Below, in pieces: positions 32,383-44,207 of a DNA stretch of 64,000 bases. A program made the translations under genes and the position numbers. Below the pieces are notes generated by a model. It was given only the letters and a program-made list of their open reading frames with translations, ran no database searches and was not told the DNA's origin. The DNA lies in assembly GCF_023159225.1 (NCBI RefSeq), contig NC_063166.1, positions 40,844,149 through 40,908,148 of the forward strand, written 5' to 3'. Positions within the stretch are counted from its first letter, which is position 1. Every line of letters starts with the position of its first letter. Origin of the DNA: Perognathus longimembris pacificus. Lineage: Eukaryota; Chordata; Mammalia; Rodentia; Heteromyidae.

Positions 32383-32592
32383 GTTGCCAATGATTCACAC
32401 CTACTGAATATCAGAGCTATTCAGAAGACTGAAATTTGAGAATTACAATTTGAAGCCATCCTTGGAAGGCATGAGACCCTTTTCTCCAATTAACCACCAA
32501 AAAACCTGAAGTGGAGGTGTAGCTCAAGTATACAACCCTAGCCAAATGAAAACATCAGGCTCTGGGTTCAAAATCCAGCATAAGAACCCACA
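32383..32592 (+). mobile_element. B1-Geo SINE, diverged
   Basis: TCTCCAATTAACCACCAAAAA and GTGTAGCTCAAGTATAC are the clearest landmarks. The head is diverged and the tail is short. Confidence 0.8.
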
Positions 32593-32830
32593 AAAATAAT
32601 TGTTATGCACATTGCTACAAGGATTAAATGGGATCATCTATTTTGAAGAGGAGACTATGATTAATAACCTATTTTACAACAATTTAAGATAGTTACAGTA
32701 GCATTGAAATACTACCACTAAATATGCAGAGCACCAGAAGATGAGTAAACATAATCAAGTTATTTTGTTCTTTATTTCTACCAATGACCTTACATATAAC
32801 ACAGGTAAGTGTCATATATGTGTGTGATTG

Positions 32831-32983
32831 TCACTTGAGCCATATCTCCACCTCTGGCTTGTTGCTGGTTAATTATGAAACAGAGTTTCTGGGACTTTCC
32901 TGCTCTGGCTGACTTCGGATGGCAGCCCTTGATCTCAGCCTCCTAAGGATCTAGTATTACAGTCATGAGTAATCAGTGCCTGG
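32831..32983 (-). mobile_element. B1-Geo SINE lacking most of the Geo half
   Basis: Starts at CACTTGAGCCATATCTCC, with the linker at 32866 and a B1 head ending at 32983. The Geo 3' two-thirds is absent. Confidence 0.8.
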
Positions 32984-33369
32984 AACAAGTTCTTTAAAAA
33001 AAAAAAATCTGTTGAAATGATGTGAACTGTGCTAAAGAAACTTTATCTAGAGGAAAACAGCCCACTGTGTCTTATTACTTTCTTGAAAGCATGGCATGCT
33101 CCCTTGATGATGTATGACAATACACAAATGGATCCTGATAGAGACCACCACTATGAATGAAGCTCAGTTTTACAGAGCTGCTTGAAAACTTGGCTCAATC
33201 CCTTACTAGAACTAATAGATGATTATTTGACATGTCTGTAAAATTAATTTTGTGGACTAAAGTCCCCATTAATATGAAAAATTGACAAATGATATCGGTA
33301 TTGGCTGTCTTAGTTTAACCTAATATTCCAGAAGTGATGTTGGTGTCTAAATTAAGCCTCTAAGAACTT

Positions 33370-33372
<3 letters not shown>

Positions 33373-33426
<54 letters not shown>
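33373..33426 (+). repeat. (TG)n microsatellite at SINE tail
   Basis: About 26 TG units directly adjoin the 3' end of the minus-strand B1-Geo copy at 33429. Confidence 0.95.
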
Positions 33427-33428
<2 letters not shown>

Positions 33429-33430
<2 letters not shown>

Positions 33431-33661
33431 GGTCCTGGGTCTTGAACTCAGAACCTGGGCACTGTCCTTGAGATTCTTTTCCTGAAGACTAGAGTACTAC
33501 CACTTGCTTGAGCCACAGCTAGCCACTTCTAGATTTTTTGAGTAGTTTATTGCAGATAAGAGTCTCATGGACGTTCCTGTTTAGTCTAGCTTTGAACTAC
33601 AGTCCTCAGATCTCAGCCTCCTAACTAGCTAGGATTACGGGCGTGAACCAACAGTACCTGG
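33429..33661 (-). mobile_element. B1-Geo SINE
   Basis: Nearly full length: Geo half (GGTCCTGGGTCTTGAACTCAG), linker and B1 head with CTAGCTAGGATTACGGGCGTG to 33661. It is head-to-head with the next copy across about 20 bp. Confidence 0.9.
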
Positions 33662-33681
33662 ATAAGAACTTACGCTTTTAA

Positions 33682-33900
33682 AGCCAGATGCTAGTGGCTC
33701 ACATCTACAATTCTAGCTGTTCAGGGGACAAAGGTTCAAAGCCAGCCTAGGCAGAAAAGTCCATAAGACTCATTGCCAGTTAACCCCTCAAAAGCCAAAA
33801 GTGGAGATGTGGTTCAAATGTTAGAGTACTAGTCTTGAGTTAAAAAGCCAAGTGAGAGATTAAGGCACTGAGTTCAGGCCCCAGTACTTGCACAAAAACA
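33682..33900 (+). mobile_element. B1-Geo SINE
   Basis: GCCAGATGCTAGTGGCTCAC, AAAGTCCATAAGACTC and GAGTTCAGGCCCCAGTAC. It forms an inverted pair with 33429-33661. A transcript through both could fold into a long hairpin. Confidence 0.9.
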
Positions 33901-34410
33901 AAACAAAAACACTACCACCACCACAACAGAAAACACTTACATTCTAAAACACTTATAAATGAACCTGTTAGGACACATAAATATGTTCATCTAGTCTACA
34001 TAGCCACCATGGGTCCAGTGCACATTTCAAAGATTTCAAATAGACTTTATTCATGGTTTCATTTCCTAGGTTAGTCATATGGAAGGCTAACCCTTCCCAG
34101 CTGAATAAAACTTAAAATTTACAAATCAATAAAATTAGGGACTCTAAGAAGTAAGTCTTTAGAGAGTTGAAGGCTTGTACTGTTCTTTATATTCAGTTTG
34201 GAAGTCCTGATAGTATTGTAAAATAGAACCTACAGTCATCTATTAGCCTTCAAGGGAACAGATTCTTTTTCTTTCTTACTTCATTGTCACATTCTGAACT
34301 TGTTCTCTAAAGACTGGGAAGACGTGAGTCATAAGAAGACAGAACATAAGAAAGTGATCATACCACATGAGCCACCATCCATCTTTTAGGTAGTCTCTTG
34401 CAATTTTGTT
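33901..34410. other. Unique spacer, no gene seen
   Basis: Nothing recognised. Confidence 0.45.
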
Positions 34411-34650
34411 CATATAATTCTCCTTTTTTTTTTTTTTTTTTTTGGCCAGTCCTGGGCCTTGGACTCAGGGATTGAGCACTGTCCCTGGCCTTTTCTTGCT
34501 CAAGGCTAGCACTCTGCCACTTGAGTGACAGCGCCCCCTCTGGCCGTTTTCCATATATGTGGTGCTGGGGAATCGAACTGAGAACTTCATGTGTAGGAGG
34601 CAAGCACTCTTGCCACTAGGCCATACTCTCAGCCCCATATCATTCTCCTT
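34411..34650 (-). mobile_element. IDL-Geo SINE with 15-bp target-site duplication
   Basis: The element spans 34426-34635, with poly(T) at 34424-34443. The duplications CATATAATTCTCCTT (34411-34425) and CATATCATTCTCCTT (34636-34650) differ at one site. Both halves are present. The left-half B box is partly mutated (GGAATCGAACTGAG). Confidence 0.95.
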
Positions 34651-35559
34651 TGAATCATATGTGAAATTTTGAGAAGAAGTCAGCCAGATTACAGTCCTTC
34701 CATTTTAACCATGACCCTGAAACTCATAATGTTTTAGACACTTTCAAGAGGCCAAATGGCTAGCCAATTCAGAACTGCTAAGCCTAGTTTACATTATACT
34801 ATACCAAGATGCTTAATGTTGGTCCTACATTTGAAGAGGAGCCTTTTTCTCCTTGATGTAATCAAATGTTTCTGTGATTAAATACAGACTTGACTTGCGT
34901 GCACGCACACACACACACACACACACACACAATTTTTTAATAAATGCTTTTCTCTTTGATTGTTACAAAACTTAGTAATTAGGTCATCTCTTGGAACCGC
35001 TCTTTTCCTTGTGTCTTTAAAGGAGGCCTATCTGCCCAGAACTGCTATCTTCCTAGGGCTCAGCAAATGATATGGTTTGGTGGCCTCCTTTACACCTGGT
35101 CTGCACATATGCTGCCTTGGAAGGGCTTCCACATTGTATGTGAAGCTGGGATTGTTGGCTTCAGATCACAGAACATGGTAAAACCTGATGGATAGTGGAT
35201 CGAAGGAGCATTCACTAAGATAAAGAATTCTCACACCCAATAGTCTTCTCCAAGGATCAAAGGCTTTTGCTTACTCTCATTTAATTTGATTCCATAAGGT
35301 CTACTACAGAAAGGCAATCAGTTCATCTTAATTGCATAGAATTGTATATATTTTCTAATCAATACTCTAAGTTAAAGATAAACCTAATGGAACCAAATGA
35401 TACATTTATTTCCTTCAACAGATATCATCATATAATGAACATTTGTGCTCTTAAAGAATGTGTCCATACTTTCTTATGCTCCAATATATATATGTGTCTT
35501 TACTTTTATTAATATTTAAATAAAAGGGTCTACGAACATCAGGAACAAAAATGGACTAT
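34651..35559. other. Unique spacer with (CA)n
   Basis: A (CA)n array of about 13 units lies at 34906-34931, with no SINE beside it. The rest shows nothing recognised. Confidence 0.5.
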
Positions 35560-35790
35560 AAGCAGGGCACTGGTGGCTCACACCTGTAGTATTAACTACT
35601 TGGGAGACTGAAATCTGAAGATTGTGGTTCAAAGCTAACCTTGACAGGAATATCTATGAGACTCTTATCTCCCATTAACCACTAGAAAACTGGAAATGGC
35701 ATTGTAGCTCAAAGTAGTAGAGTGCCAGCCTTGAGCAAAAGAGCTTGGGGACACCTCCTAGACCTCCAGTTCAAGCTCCAAGGCTAAGGA
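35560..35790 (+). mobile_element. B1-Geo SINE
   Basis: Head GGGCACTGGTGGCTCACACC, close to what I take as consensus. CTTATCTCCCATTAACCACTAG and the Geo half follow, ending CAGTTCAAGCTCCAAGG. Confidence 0.9.
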
Positions 35791-36011
35791 TATTGTAATA
35801 TCCCTCTTACCCTAGTAACTACTTCCTAGGAGAAAAAATTACTCTGAGTTAAAAACATCTACTCTAAAGCAACTTTCGATGTTAGCTCACTTGTCACTTC
35901 TCAAGAAAACATTCTGCATGCATCTCATGGATCTATTTTCCCACAAATTGTAAAGTTACTCTCTTCAAAATATGTGCTGTGTGTGTCACTGATTCTTACT
36001 GTGCATACTTG
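35791..36011. other. Unique spacer, no gene seen
   Basis: Nothing recognised. Confidence 0.4.
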
Positions 36012-36172
36012 TGGAAGAGAGGGAGGAAGGAAGAAGCGAGGGTGGAAGAGAGAGAGAGGTAACTGAGAGGAAGGGGATGTAGAAGGATGGGAGAATGGGA
36101 AGGAGAGAGAGGAACTAGTAATGGAGGAAGGAAAGGAGATGAAGAGAGGAGGGAGGGACAAATGAAAAAAAA
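36012..36172 (+). repeat. Polypurine (GGA/GAGA)-rich tract
   Basis: About 160 bp of nearly uninterrupted purines with GGAAGG, GAGAGAGA and GAGGAG units. Ser/Pro/Leu-rich minus-strand frames across it are artefacts of the repeat. Confidence 0.9.
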
Positions 36173-36905
36173 ATAGGTAATTGATTTGGCCATGTTATTT
36201 GCTTGCAATTGTAAAAGGCTCAGTTCATCTGGGCTTCTGTTTTTGTTTTCTCAGTTGGAAAATAGAGAGTTTATGTTGGGATGGTTTAATGTTCCCTTAT
36301 GTATCTTTCAGACATTGGCAAAAACAAAGGGATATTTTGGCTCTTAATGGGTTAAATACAGAGCCAGCACTTGTTCCCCAGGGGAGGCCCAACTTTTCAA
36401 GAGATCTGATCCATTGTCATTTGTGTAGAAATCAACTCCATATTAGGGAGATCCTCTACTTCTGTCTAGAAATCCAAAGGGTTCTATCAGAAACAGAACA
36501 GAGCTTGGAAATCACTCCTGTTGAAGAAGGATGTGGACGGAAAAATACATTATAGAAGAGAGCTCCCAGCCTAGGTCAACTATGGTTAATGCTCATTATC
36601 AAAAGGAAACCCAGGGGCCACCTCAATAAGACTGTAGAGTTTGTCAATACAACAAGAAGGGAAACATGGGCAGAGTTTTGGCATCTGTTGCCAATAAGAT
36701 GGGAACACCTTCTTCTGGAGACTCACCCACCCAGAACTGGCTGTGGCAATGATTCTCTCCTTGAGATACTTCTTCATTTGTCTTTTAGAATGGATAAAAC
36801 TGGCAGTGAACTTTGGAGAAGCTCTGTGTTCTCTCTGAGGGGCTCCTTTGGAAGCTACAAAGAACTTAAGCTAGTATTTATCATCTAATATTTAAAGAGT
36901 ACAAA
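36173..36905. other. Repeat-free stretch, no gene recognised
   Basis: A 124-codon plus-strand open frame (36181-36555) is the longest non-repeat frame in this part. It has no motif I recognise, no splice-site context and mixed codon use, so it is not called as a gene. It could be conserved non-coding DNA. Confidence 0.4.
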
Positions 36906-37145
36906 GGCCAAATGCTGGTGGCTCATGCCTGTAATACTAGCTACTCAGGATTTGCTAAGATCTGAGGATTGAGGTTCAAACATATACTGTCAGTAAAGTC
37001 AGTGAGACTCTTATCTCCAATTAATCACTAGAAAATAGAAAGTAGAGCTGTGGCTGAAAGTGGTAGAGTACTAGACTTCAGCAAACATTTAGGGACAACA
37101 CTTGGCCCCTGAGTTCAAAGTCCAGGACCAACAACCACAACAAAA
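36906..37145 (+). mobile_element. B1-Geo SINE
   Basis: ATGCTGGTGGCTCATGCCTG, CTTATCTCCAATTAATCACTAG and end GAGTTCAAAGTCCAGGACC. Confidence 0.9.
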
Positions 37146-39157
37146 AGTATTAAGTACTAAGGAACAAATCACTGTAATGTGTATAGTTTTAATAGTTGTT
37201 TGTCTTTCTGTGATCACAAGGAAATAAAAGATGTATTGCCTTTTAGGCAGATAGAGCACCATTTTATAATTTTAGAATGCTTCCATATAGTTATAGGTTT
37301 CATTTGGCATATAATTCTTAGGCTTATTATTTTTATATTTTGATCATTCTTGTGCACTCTGAAAGTATAAGTCAATTAAATTAAGAGACTGTAAACATCT
37401 TTTCAGACTAAGCTCATGACCCTGAATGATTCTGTGATTGAGAACTATCTCTGATCATGTATCTTCCTCCTACCCTCAGGAGCTTTGGTGAGGGTGCCTT
37501 GCTCAAGGGCAGACCCACTGATGTGAAGGTATGGGAGTATCTTCTAAGGCCCCCACAACTGAAGGTATGAAAGGAATGTGCTGCCAGTGGCCATTCCATC
37601 CCTATTGTACTTGGCTGGCAGCTGCTTTAATAAGCATCCTAATTTCAGAGACCATTAAAATGTAGAAAAAAATGCATTTTAGTTTTGACAAAATAATTCA
37701 CACCTTAATGATGGGAATGATCTGATTTGTGCTTTAAAGGCTAAAATAATTCAGAATGAGAAGTAAAGTGATTTCAGAGCTAGAGAGATCCAAGTTCACA
37801 TTCTTGGGCTCTCTACCAACTATTTTAATGAGGACAGTCTGTCTTGGTCCTTATCTTTGAAATCTTATTTAGAAGATTATAAATTGGATATCATAGGTTA
37901 AACTAAAATTCTGTGCCCTGAATAGTTGTCCAACAATATATTTTCTTTGCTTTTTGAAATAAGAGACCTGCTTATACTTTCTTGGCACTTGATCTTTTTC
38001 TGTATCATGTTTCATGTAGAAATTGTGAAAATTGGCCACATTTTCCTGTCTAATAATGAGTTGGTTAATTTTAAGCATGATGAGTACATTCAGATGACTG
38101 TTTTTTAATATAGTTCACTTACAAAGGACTCTTCTACGGCTGTATTGTAGATTATTATTTTTTTTTTTTTTCTTCAATCAAGAGTGTGAATTTTGGCTAA
38201 GGACAAGTAGTAAATCAGAAACTAGTCAAAATTTGATATATTTTTTTCTCCGATGTGCTTTTCAGTCCAAATTTTAACAAACATCAGCTAAGAGGCTTAA
38301 AATGTAATTAATCAGAGAAGGCTTTTATTTTATCACTCTGTGTCAACATCAGTAAACTCCAGGTGAAAATTAAAATCAAAGGATTAGCAGTACAATACCT
38401 GGAATTCTGTATCAGATTCATAGTAGATCACAGGAAGTCAATTTCTCACTTCAGGAGGTGACTGAATGTTGTAGCATTGATTACATTGCATGTTGTTGTT
38501 GTTTATTTCCGTTGCTTTTTCCAAGTGGCCAATTCTGGAATTATTTCATTTCTGTTACAACAAGAAACAAGGTCCAATCTCAGTGACAAAATGAAGAGCA
38601 GGCCCCTTCTATAGTGCTCTGTTTTGCTTTTCCCTGTCTCTCAGGATTGCAGAGCTGGGAAATGACATTGTCATAACCATCGACAGCTACTGTTCAAGAT
38701 AGAAGGATTTTAGAGAAATTGATGTTATCGTTGCTCACTTGTGAGTGTTTTACTGAGCCATAGACTTTTATCATTCCAATCATAGACAATGAGCAGTATA
38801 AAAGCAAGAGTTGGAAACTCAGTGCTTGCACAGGAATTGATTTATGTAGGACATTGGCAAATTCTTGTTGACTATAATGAAAATAAGTAAGAAATGAAGG
38901 AAATTATAAGCAGATTTAGAAAAGATTAGCAATTTAGAAAATATTCTTGATTTTTTTTCTTAATCACACCAGTGAAGTAAGGCAACTAGTTTACTCATAT
39001 CAATCATCAACTGCATTTATAATTAGACATATTATTTTATAATCCCCTGTTCCAGGCTTTTGCATCCATGCCCTTTAGAGAAAGGCTTGGAAATCTATAC
39101 TTACAATTAGTATGTTTGTTTACTTTTTTATTCAGACAAGTTTTTAAAACACTTTAG

Positions 39158-39194
<37 letters not shown>

Positions 39195-39690
39195 TTAAAG
39201 AATGACAAACAATGTCTCTGTTGATAAGACAAGAGAAGATTCATTCGAGACCAACTTAGTGATAAAAATATTAGGATGCAGTTTGGGGCAGCAAAGTGAC
39301 AGGAGAGATGTTTAGTCTTTTTTTTTTTCCTAAAACCATTCTTCCAGAATGTTGTATTTCCTCTAATTGGGCAAGAAAGCAATTGTTTTCTTCTGTTTCC
39401 TGGACCTAATATTCTGCAGTAGTGAGAAAACTTAAGTATTTTTAAAAGGTGTTATGTTGGTATTGATTAAGAAAGGCAGCAACCCAGAAAGTCAGGAACC
39501 TATTTTCACTGGGTAGTTGCATTATAACTATTACAATAAAGGTAATGGAAATATAGGACCATATTTTCAAAAAATGTAAGTGTAAAAACAAGAACATTCA
39601 TTTATATTCTATTTTCATTACTTTCTTTTTTTAACAGAATGCACAGTAATTTTGTTAAGCTCTGTTGATTCACATGTTCTGTATCTAGTT
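37146..39690. other. Long repeat-poor stretch, no gene seen
   Basis: About 2.5 kb without SINEs. Small tracts are poly(T) at 38156-38172 and (TG)n at 39164-39193. No coding exon is recognised. The block 38450-38860 has even composition and no repeat, and is a candidate for conserved non-coding sequence. Confidence 0.45.
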
Positions 39691-39694
39691 ATGT

Positions 39695-39960
39695 GCAACT
39701 TGATGCTCTATCTATCTATCATCTAAGTTATTATCTTTAAGTCGCTGTACACATGGGATTCAATTTGACATGTCAGTTTAGGAATACAATACATCTTGAT
39801 TTCTGTCCCCCCTTTCACATTTCTCCAACTGTCCCAACGCCAACCATTCCCTTCAACTTATCTGGTCCTATTTTTACATATGAATATTGAATATTATAAC
39901 TGTAATAATCACACTTCCTCTCTCCATTTATCTGCCCTCCTTATATTTCTTTTTAATCTT
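39695..39960 (-). repeat. Unclassified dispersed repeat, minus copy
   Basis: Shares the ordered landmarks CATGTCAGTTTAGGAATAC, AATACATCTTGAT, a C-rich block, CAACTTATCTGG and CTCTCTCCATTTATCTGCCC with 58735-58935, and in part with 10278-10412. The right end abuts a (TATC)n run at 39706-39721. Confidence 0.5.
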
Positions 39961-40874
39961 TAGTGTCTGACTCAGATAAAGGTTATAAATAATAAATATT
40001 GAGTGACCTGATACCTCAACTTCAGAGGAAACAAAAGGTTTGAATTTCCACGTAAAACTTTTTTTCAATAATTATATAAGTAGACCTTTTTTTTTTTTAC
40101 CAGCTTTCAAATATTATTGCTTTATTTTATTAGAACATGTTGATATACTCTAGGTCAATCATCAGAATCCTCTTGTAATACAGGTTGACCCCACTGATAT
40201 TCCACAAGTCTCCTGTATCTCTGGTACTTGCTGACTCATTTACAATGAGAATTTTTGCAGTGAATAGACAGTTTAAACATGTTTCTTTGTTTTGTTGTGA
40301 AATACTCTTTGGAAACTTATTTTTTTCTATTTGCAGGGCATCTTTAAACTTGCTAATGATCTGTGTAAATTAAAGAGAAAAGGTGAGGAGAGGCAAGGCC
40401 AACTTTAAAAAAAAAATCTCTTTGCTCTGAGTGAATAGCAAGCCCGGAGCACTTAGCCTCTGCCCCTCCTTTCTCCAAGGAAAACTTTCCAGATGAAATG
40501 AGCAAGAAACACAACATGCATTGCACTGACCACCCAGAAATGCAAAGTGATAGGAGGCAAACACAGTCCCTTTGCAAATCAGTAGCATTAGATTAAGTGA
40601 CTTCTTAGTCCTGTACAGGCTGCTCCATCACATTTTTCTGAAGATCGTTTTGGTTCAGAGTCTGAGCATATGTGTGGCGAGATTTTCCCACCGAGTCAAT
40701 TGTAATCAAGTAAAATTCTCTATCTATTAAGTGTGGGCAGATGCAGGCACAGAGAAACAAGGAGTTCAAATTTTCCCAAGCCTGTCAATAATCCAGATAT
40801 CCAACATGAGGAATAAACATTCAAATTAGCTGAATTATCTTTATTCTGCATTACCTCTTATTTACATTTTTAAA
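39961..40874. other. Unique spacer, no gene seen
   Basis: Contains a poly(T) at 40088-40099. Two overlapping minus-strand frames of 72-74 codons near 40353-40588 lack any recognised motif. Confidence 0.45.
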
Positions 40875-40876
40875 AA

Positions 40877-40932
<56 letters not shown>
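40875..40932 (+). repeat. (TG)n microsatellite at SINE tail
   Basis: About 29 perfect TG units directly at the 3' end of the minus-strand B1-Geo copy at 40933. Confidence 0.95.
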
Positions 40933-40934
<2 letters not shown>

Positions 40935-41133
40935 TGGGCCTGGGTCCTATCCCTGAGCAATTTTTACTCAAAGCTAATGCTCTCCCACTTGAACCACTTC
41001 TGACTTTTTGGTAGTTAGTTGGAAATAAGAGTATCACAGACTTTCCTGTCTGGGCAAGTTTTGAACCATGATCCTCAGATCTCAGCATCCTGAGTAGCTA
41101 GAATTATAGGCACGAGCTACATTCACTGGAGCC
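40933..41133 (-). mobile_element. B1-Geo SINE
   Basis: The Geo half has lost its GGCTTGAACTCAG segment. The middle and B1 head (CTGAGTAGCTAGAATTATAGG) are clear. Confidence 0.88.
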
Positions 41134-41504
41134 CAAAATTTGGTGTGAGAAAGGAAATTAAATAGAAGATGTTTATGGTTATTTAAGAGTTACTGGTTAA
41201 TTATATGTGTTTTTTTTAAATTGATGTGTTGGAATATTTTTAATTGACATATTGACATATTTTAAAATTCTGTTCTCCATTTCAAAACTGAGAACTGTTC
41301 AACATTTGAACACTTGAGTACTTTTGGACTTAGGACTTCTTTTCACCCCTGGTTTTGTTGGGATTGCTTTAGGTAAGAATTATAAAGAAGGTTTGTTATT
41401 ATTACTTTGAATATACTCACTGTTATAAATAACCTTTGCCTAACTGAAGCCAAGGAAAATGACTATTAATAGGACCTTTATGATGTTTAAAAGTCCTCCA
41501 GGGT

Positions 41505-41715
41505 GCTGGGGCCAGGGGCTCACACCTGTAGTACTAACTCTTCAGAAGACCGAGATCTGAGGATTGCTGTTTGAAACCAGCCAGGGGAGAGAAGACTGTG
41601 CAACTCATCTCCACTTAACCAGCAAAATTCTGGAAGCGGCATTGTGGCTCAAGTGGTAGAGTACCAACCTCCTGCAAAAAGGGCCGAAGTTCAGGCCTCA
41701 ATATTGACACCAAAT
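41505..41715 (+). mobile_element. B1-Geo SINE
   Basis: GGGCTCACACCTGTAGTAC, CTCATCTCCACTTAACCAGC and TGTGGCTCAAGTGGTAGAGTACC. It lies about 75 bp before a second copy in the same direction. Confidence 0.88.
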
Positions 41716-41788
41716 AAAAGAAAATAAATACCTTCAGAGTAATTTTTTAGAAATGAGATTTATAATTTATAAAACTTTATGAATAGAC

Positions 41789-42031
41789 TGGGCACCAGAG
41801 GCTCACGCCTGCAATCATAATTGCTCAGGAGGCTGAGATCTGAGTATTGCAGTTCAAAGCCAGTCAGGGCAGAAAAGTCCCCTTGAGACTGTTATCTCCA
41901 ATAAACCACCCCAAAATTGGAAGTGATGCTGTGGCTCAAATTAGTAGAGAGCTAGTCTTGAGCAAAAGAGCTCAGGGACAGTGCCCAGGCCCTGAGTTCA
42001 AGCCCTAAAACAAAACAAAACAAAACAAAAT
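41789..42031 (+). mobile_element. B1-Geo SINE with (AAAAC)n tail
   Basis: GGGCACCAGAGGCTCACGCC, GGAGGCTGAGATCTGAG, and end GAGTTCAAGCCCTAAAAC running into five AAAAC units. Confidence 0.92.
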
Positions 42032-43756
42032 AACAAGGATGAAGAAGGGCTCTTTGTGTGTAGTCTTCCCAGGGTTATAAGAGATTTTTCTCTGGACAGC
42101 ACAGGAGCTGGGCTCTGCAAATCTTTCCACTGCATTTTCCCCAGAATGCTATCTAGTTTTTAAAGACCCTTACCTTTCTTTGAGTATATAGCATAGCTAA
42201 ATGTGTTCATTTTTATTCTCCTGAAGAACAGCTTATAAAGATATCTAAATAAATATTGGTCTGGTTTTCTATAAATAGAGTTAAGGAAGTTCCAAAGAAA
42301 TGTTATATGCTTTCTAGTCTCATCTTTATCCTGCCAGTGGATGATTGTGACTCTATTTTTTAGTTTCAAACACAGAGGCCATTTGTTTTATATACTTTTA
42401 CCCTCTCACCCCAAATCTACACTCAGAAAACAAAATATTTGCATGGCTGTTAAAAAATTTCAACATTCAAGATGGAAACAAAATAAAATAGTCAACTCCC
42501 TTCTTGAAACTTTGCTCAAATTTAGAAATAATCCTTGATTCCAATTTCCCCCTAACCTAATGATAACCTTCTGAAGAGGAATGCTTATCCTATACTAGTA
42601 GAAAAGATTCAGGTGGCAGGAAACTGATGAATTGCATGGGCATGAATTCTAGCTAAGCCCTCTAGATAGTAGTGTTAAAGTGTGTACCATCTCATTACCT
42701 GTTTAATTTGTTATACATTTTTAAATTAAGAACTTTTATGTGGCTTGAACATGGTAAGATGGAAAAAAAACATGGGACACAAATGTTTACAGAATGTAAA
42801 AATCACTGTTTTTGTATCTTATATCTCAGAATCTAGGGCTGCTTACAATTTGACTGATTTGGGCACCTAGATCCCATTCAGCTATTTGTGCTCAAGTTGT
42901 AAACCATAAAACAGTTTTGCTTGGCCTTCAAATATTATTTTCTTGATCAACTGTCTTTTATCTTTCTTTTCCCAATGGCAGAAACCTAGAAAACTGTCCT
43001 AAAAACTATATTAAGCCATAGACCTCAGCACAGAGTACAAATTCAGGGAGGATTCTGTATCTGTCCCCATCCTCAAAAGCAACAAGAGAATTCTGAAATT
43101 CGTGAGTGTAGTAGTCAAATAGAAGATGCAGTCTCATTTTCACTAGTTTCCTGGGTAGAATAAGATTGAACACCATGGTTTCTGATTCACATTTTTGATG
43201 CTGAATATTAATTATTCTGGATATGCAAAACTCTATTTCAATTGTTGTTGTCACAAATCTCATCTTGTTTTGTACAGGAGCATTTGGCAGAGCAGAGGCA
43301 AGTAACTTGCTAATATATCATAAGAGTATTTCATGGCAATGTTTGAATAATGGCAGTCCTAATTATTGCCTCTAACAAAAGATGTTTATGTCTCTAGAAT
43401 AACTAGTTAACTAATTGGTGTTTATTGATCACCAGTAAAGTCTCAGTGCAGTACTAAGCATTGTGTATATGCTAAAGAAGGAGGAAAGTATATTCTAGTT
43501 GCTCTTGCTTCTTTTGAGTTTTTTTCTCTTTAGTTCCAGCACTAGAATTACTTATTATGCAGATAAATACTATATGCAGTTACTTCACCAGTATGGGCAT
43601 ATTTCTGTTTAGAAGAGAAACCAGGTTTACTTTATTTGCCTACAGTTTAGTGACTTAACTGGTACTGTGTATAGTCCAGTTTATTTCTATGTATACAACT
43701 CAACTTGCCAGTAACAGCTAGTACTTCTACCTGTGGGAACTTTTTTTTTCTTTCTT
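42032..43756. other. Repeat-poor stretch, no gene seen
   Basis: About 1.7 kb. Short frames near 42160-42369 and 43006-43263 have no recognised domains. A weak MIR/L2-like echo lies around 43420-43480 (TTTATTGATCACCAG, AGCATTGTGTATATGC), not strong enough to call. Confidence 0.4.
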
Positions 43757-43953
43757 GAGACTTGGTCTTGAACACAGGGCCTCATGATTTCACTCAGCTT
43801 TTCCCCTCACAATTGGCCTTCTACCACTTGAGCCTCCACTTGAAAGAAGAGCCTCTTGGACTTTTCTTCCTTAGCCTTGTTTTTGAGCCATGATTCTCAG
43901 ATCACAACCTCTTGAATAGCTAGGATTATAGGAGTAAGCCACTAGCATCCAGC
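43757..43953 (-). mobile_element. B1-Geo SINE, diverged
   Basis: Reverse-sense GGTCTTGAACACAGGGCC, CCACTTGAGCCTCCAC and GAATAGCTAGGATTATAGG. The linker segment is deleted. Confidence 0.8.
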
Positions 43954-44021
43954 ATTTTCTTAAAATTGCTCTCAGTTACCAACCAGCAGGAATAGATAAA
44001 AACTTCATCCTTAGATTAGTT

Positions 44022-44207
44022 CATGTGGCTTAGTGGTAGAATGTTTTCTAGCATGCATGAAGCCCTGAGTTCTATTCCTCAGTATCATATAAACAGAAAA
44101 AGCCAGAAGTGGCACTGTGGCTCAGTGGTAGAGTTCTAGCCTTGAGCAAAAGAAGCTCGGGGCAGTGCGTAGGCCCTGAGTTCAAGCCTCAGGACTGGCA
44201 CAAAGCA
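44022..44207 (+). mobile_element. IDL-Geo SINE, 5' end worn
   Basis: GTGGCTTAGTGGTAGAATG (ID A-box region), GAGTTCTATTCCTCAG (mutated B box), then Geo half CAGAAGTGGCACTGTGGCTC, ending GAGTTCAAGCCTCAGGACTGGC. Confidence 0.9.

Noticed and set aside
36181..36555. 124-codon open frame in repeat-free DNA
   Set aside because: No recognisable motif and no flanking exon signals. The length is within chance for 64 kb read in six frames.
38797..38804. TATAAAAG, a good TATA-box word, in a repeat-free block
   Set aside because: An 8-base AT-rich word is expected several times by chance here. No initiator, downstream exon or CpG context supports a promoter.
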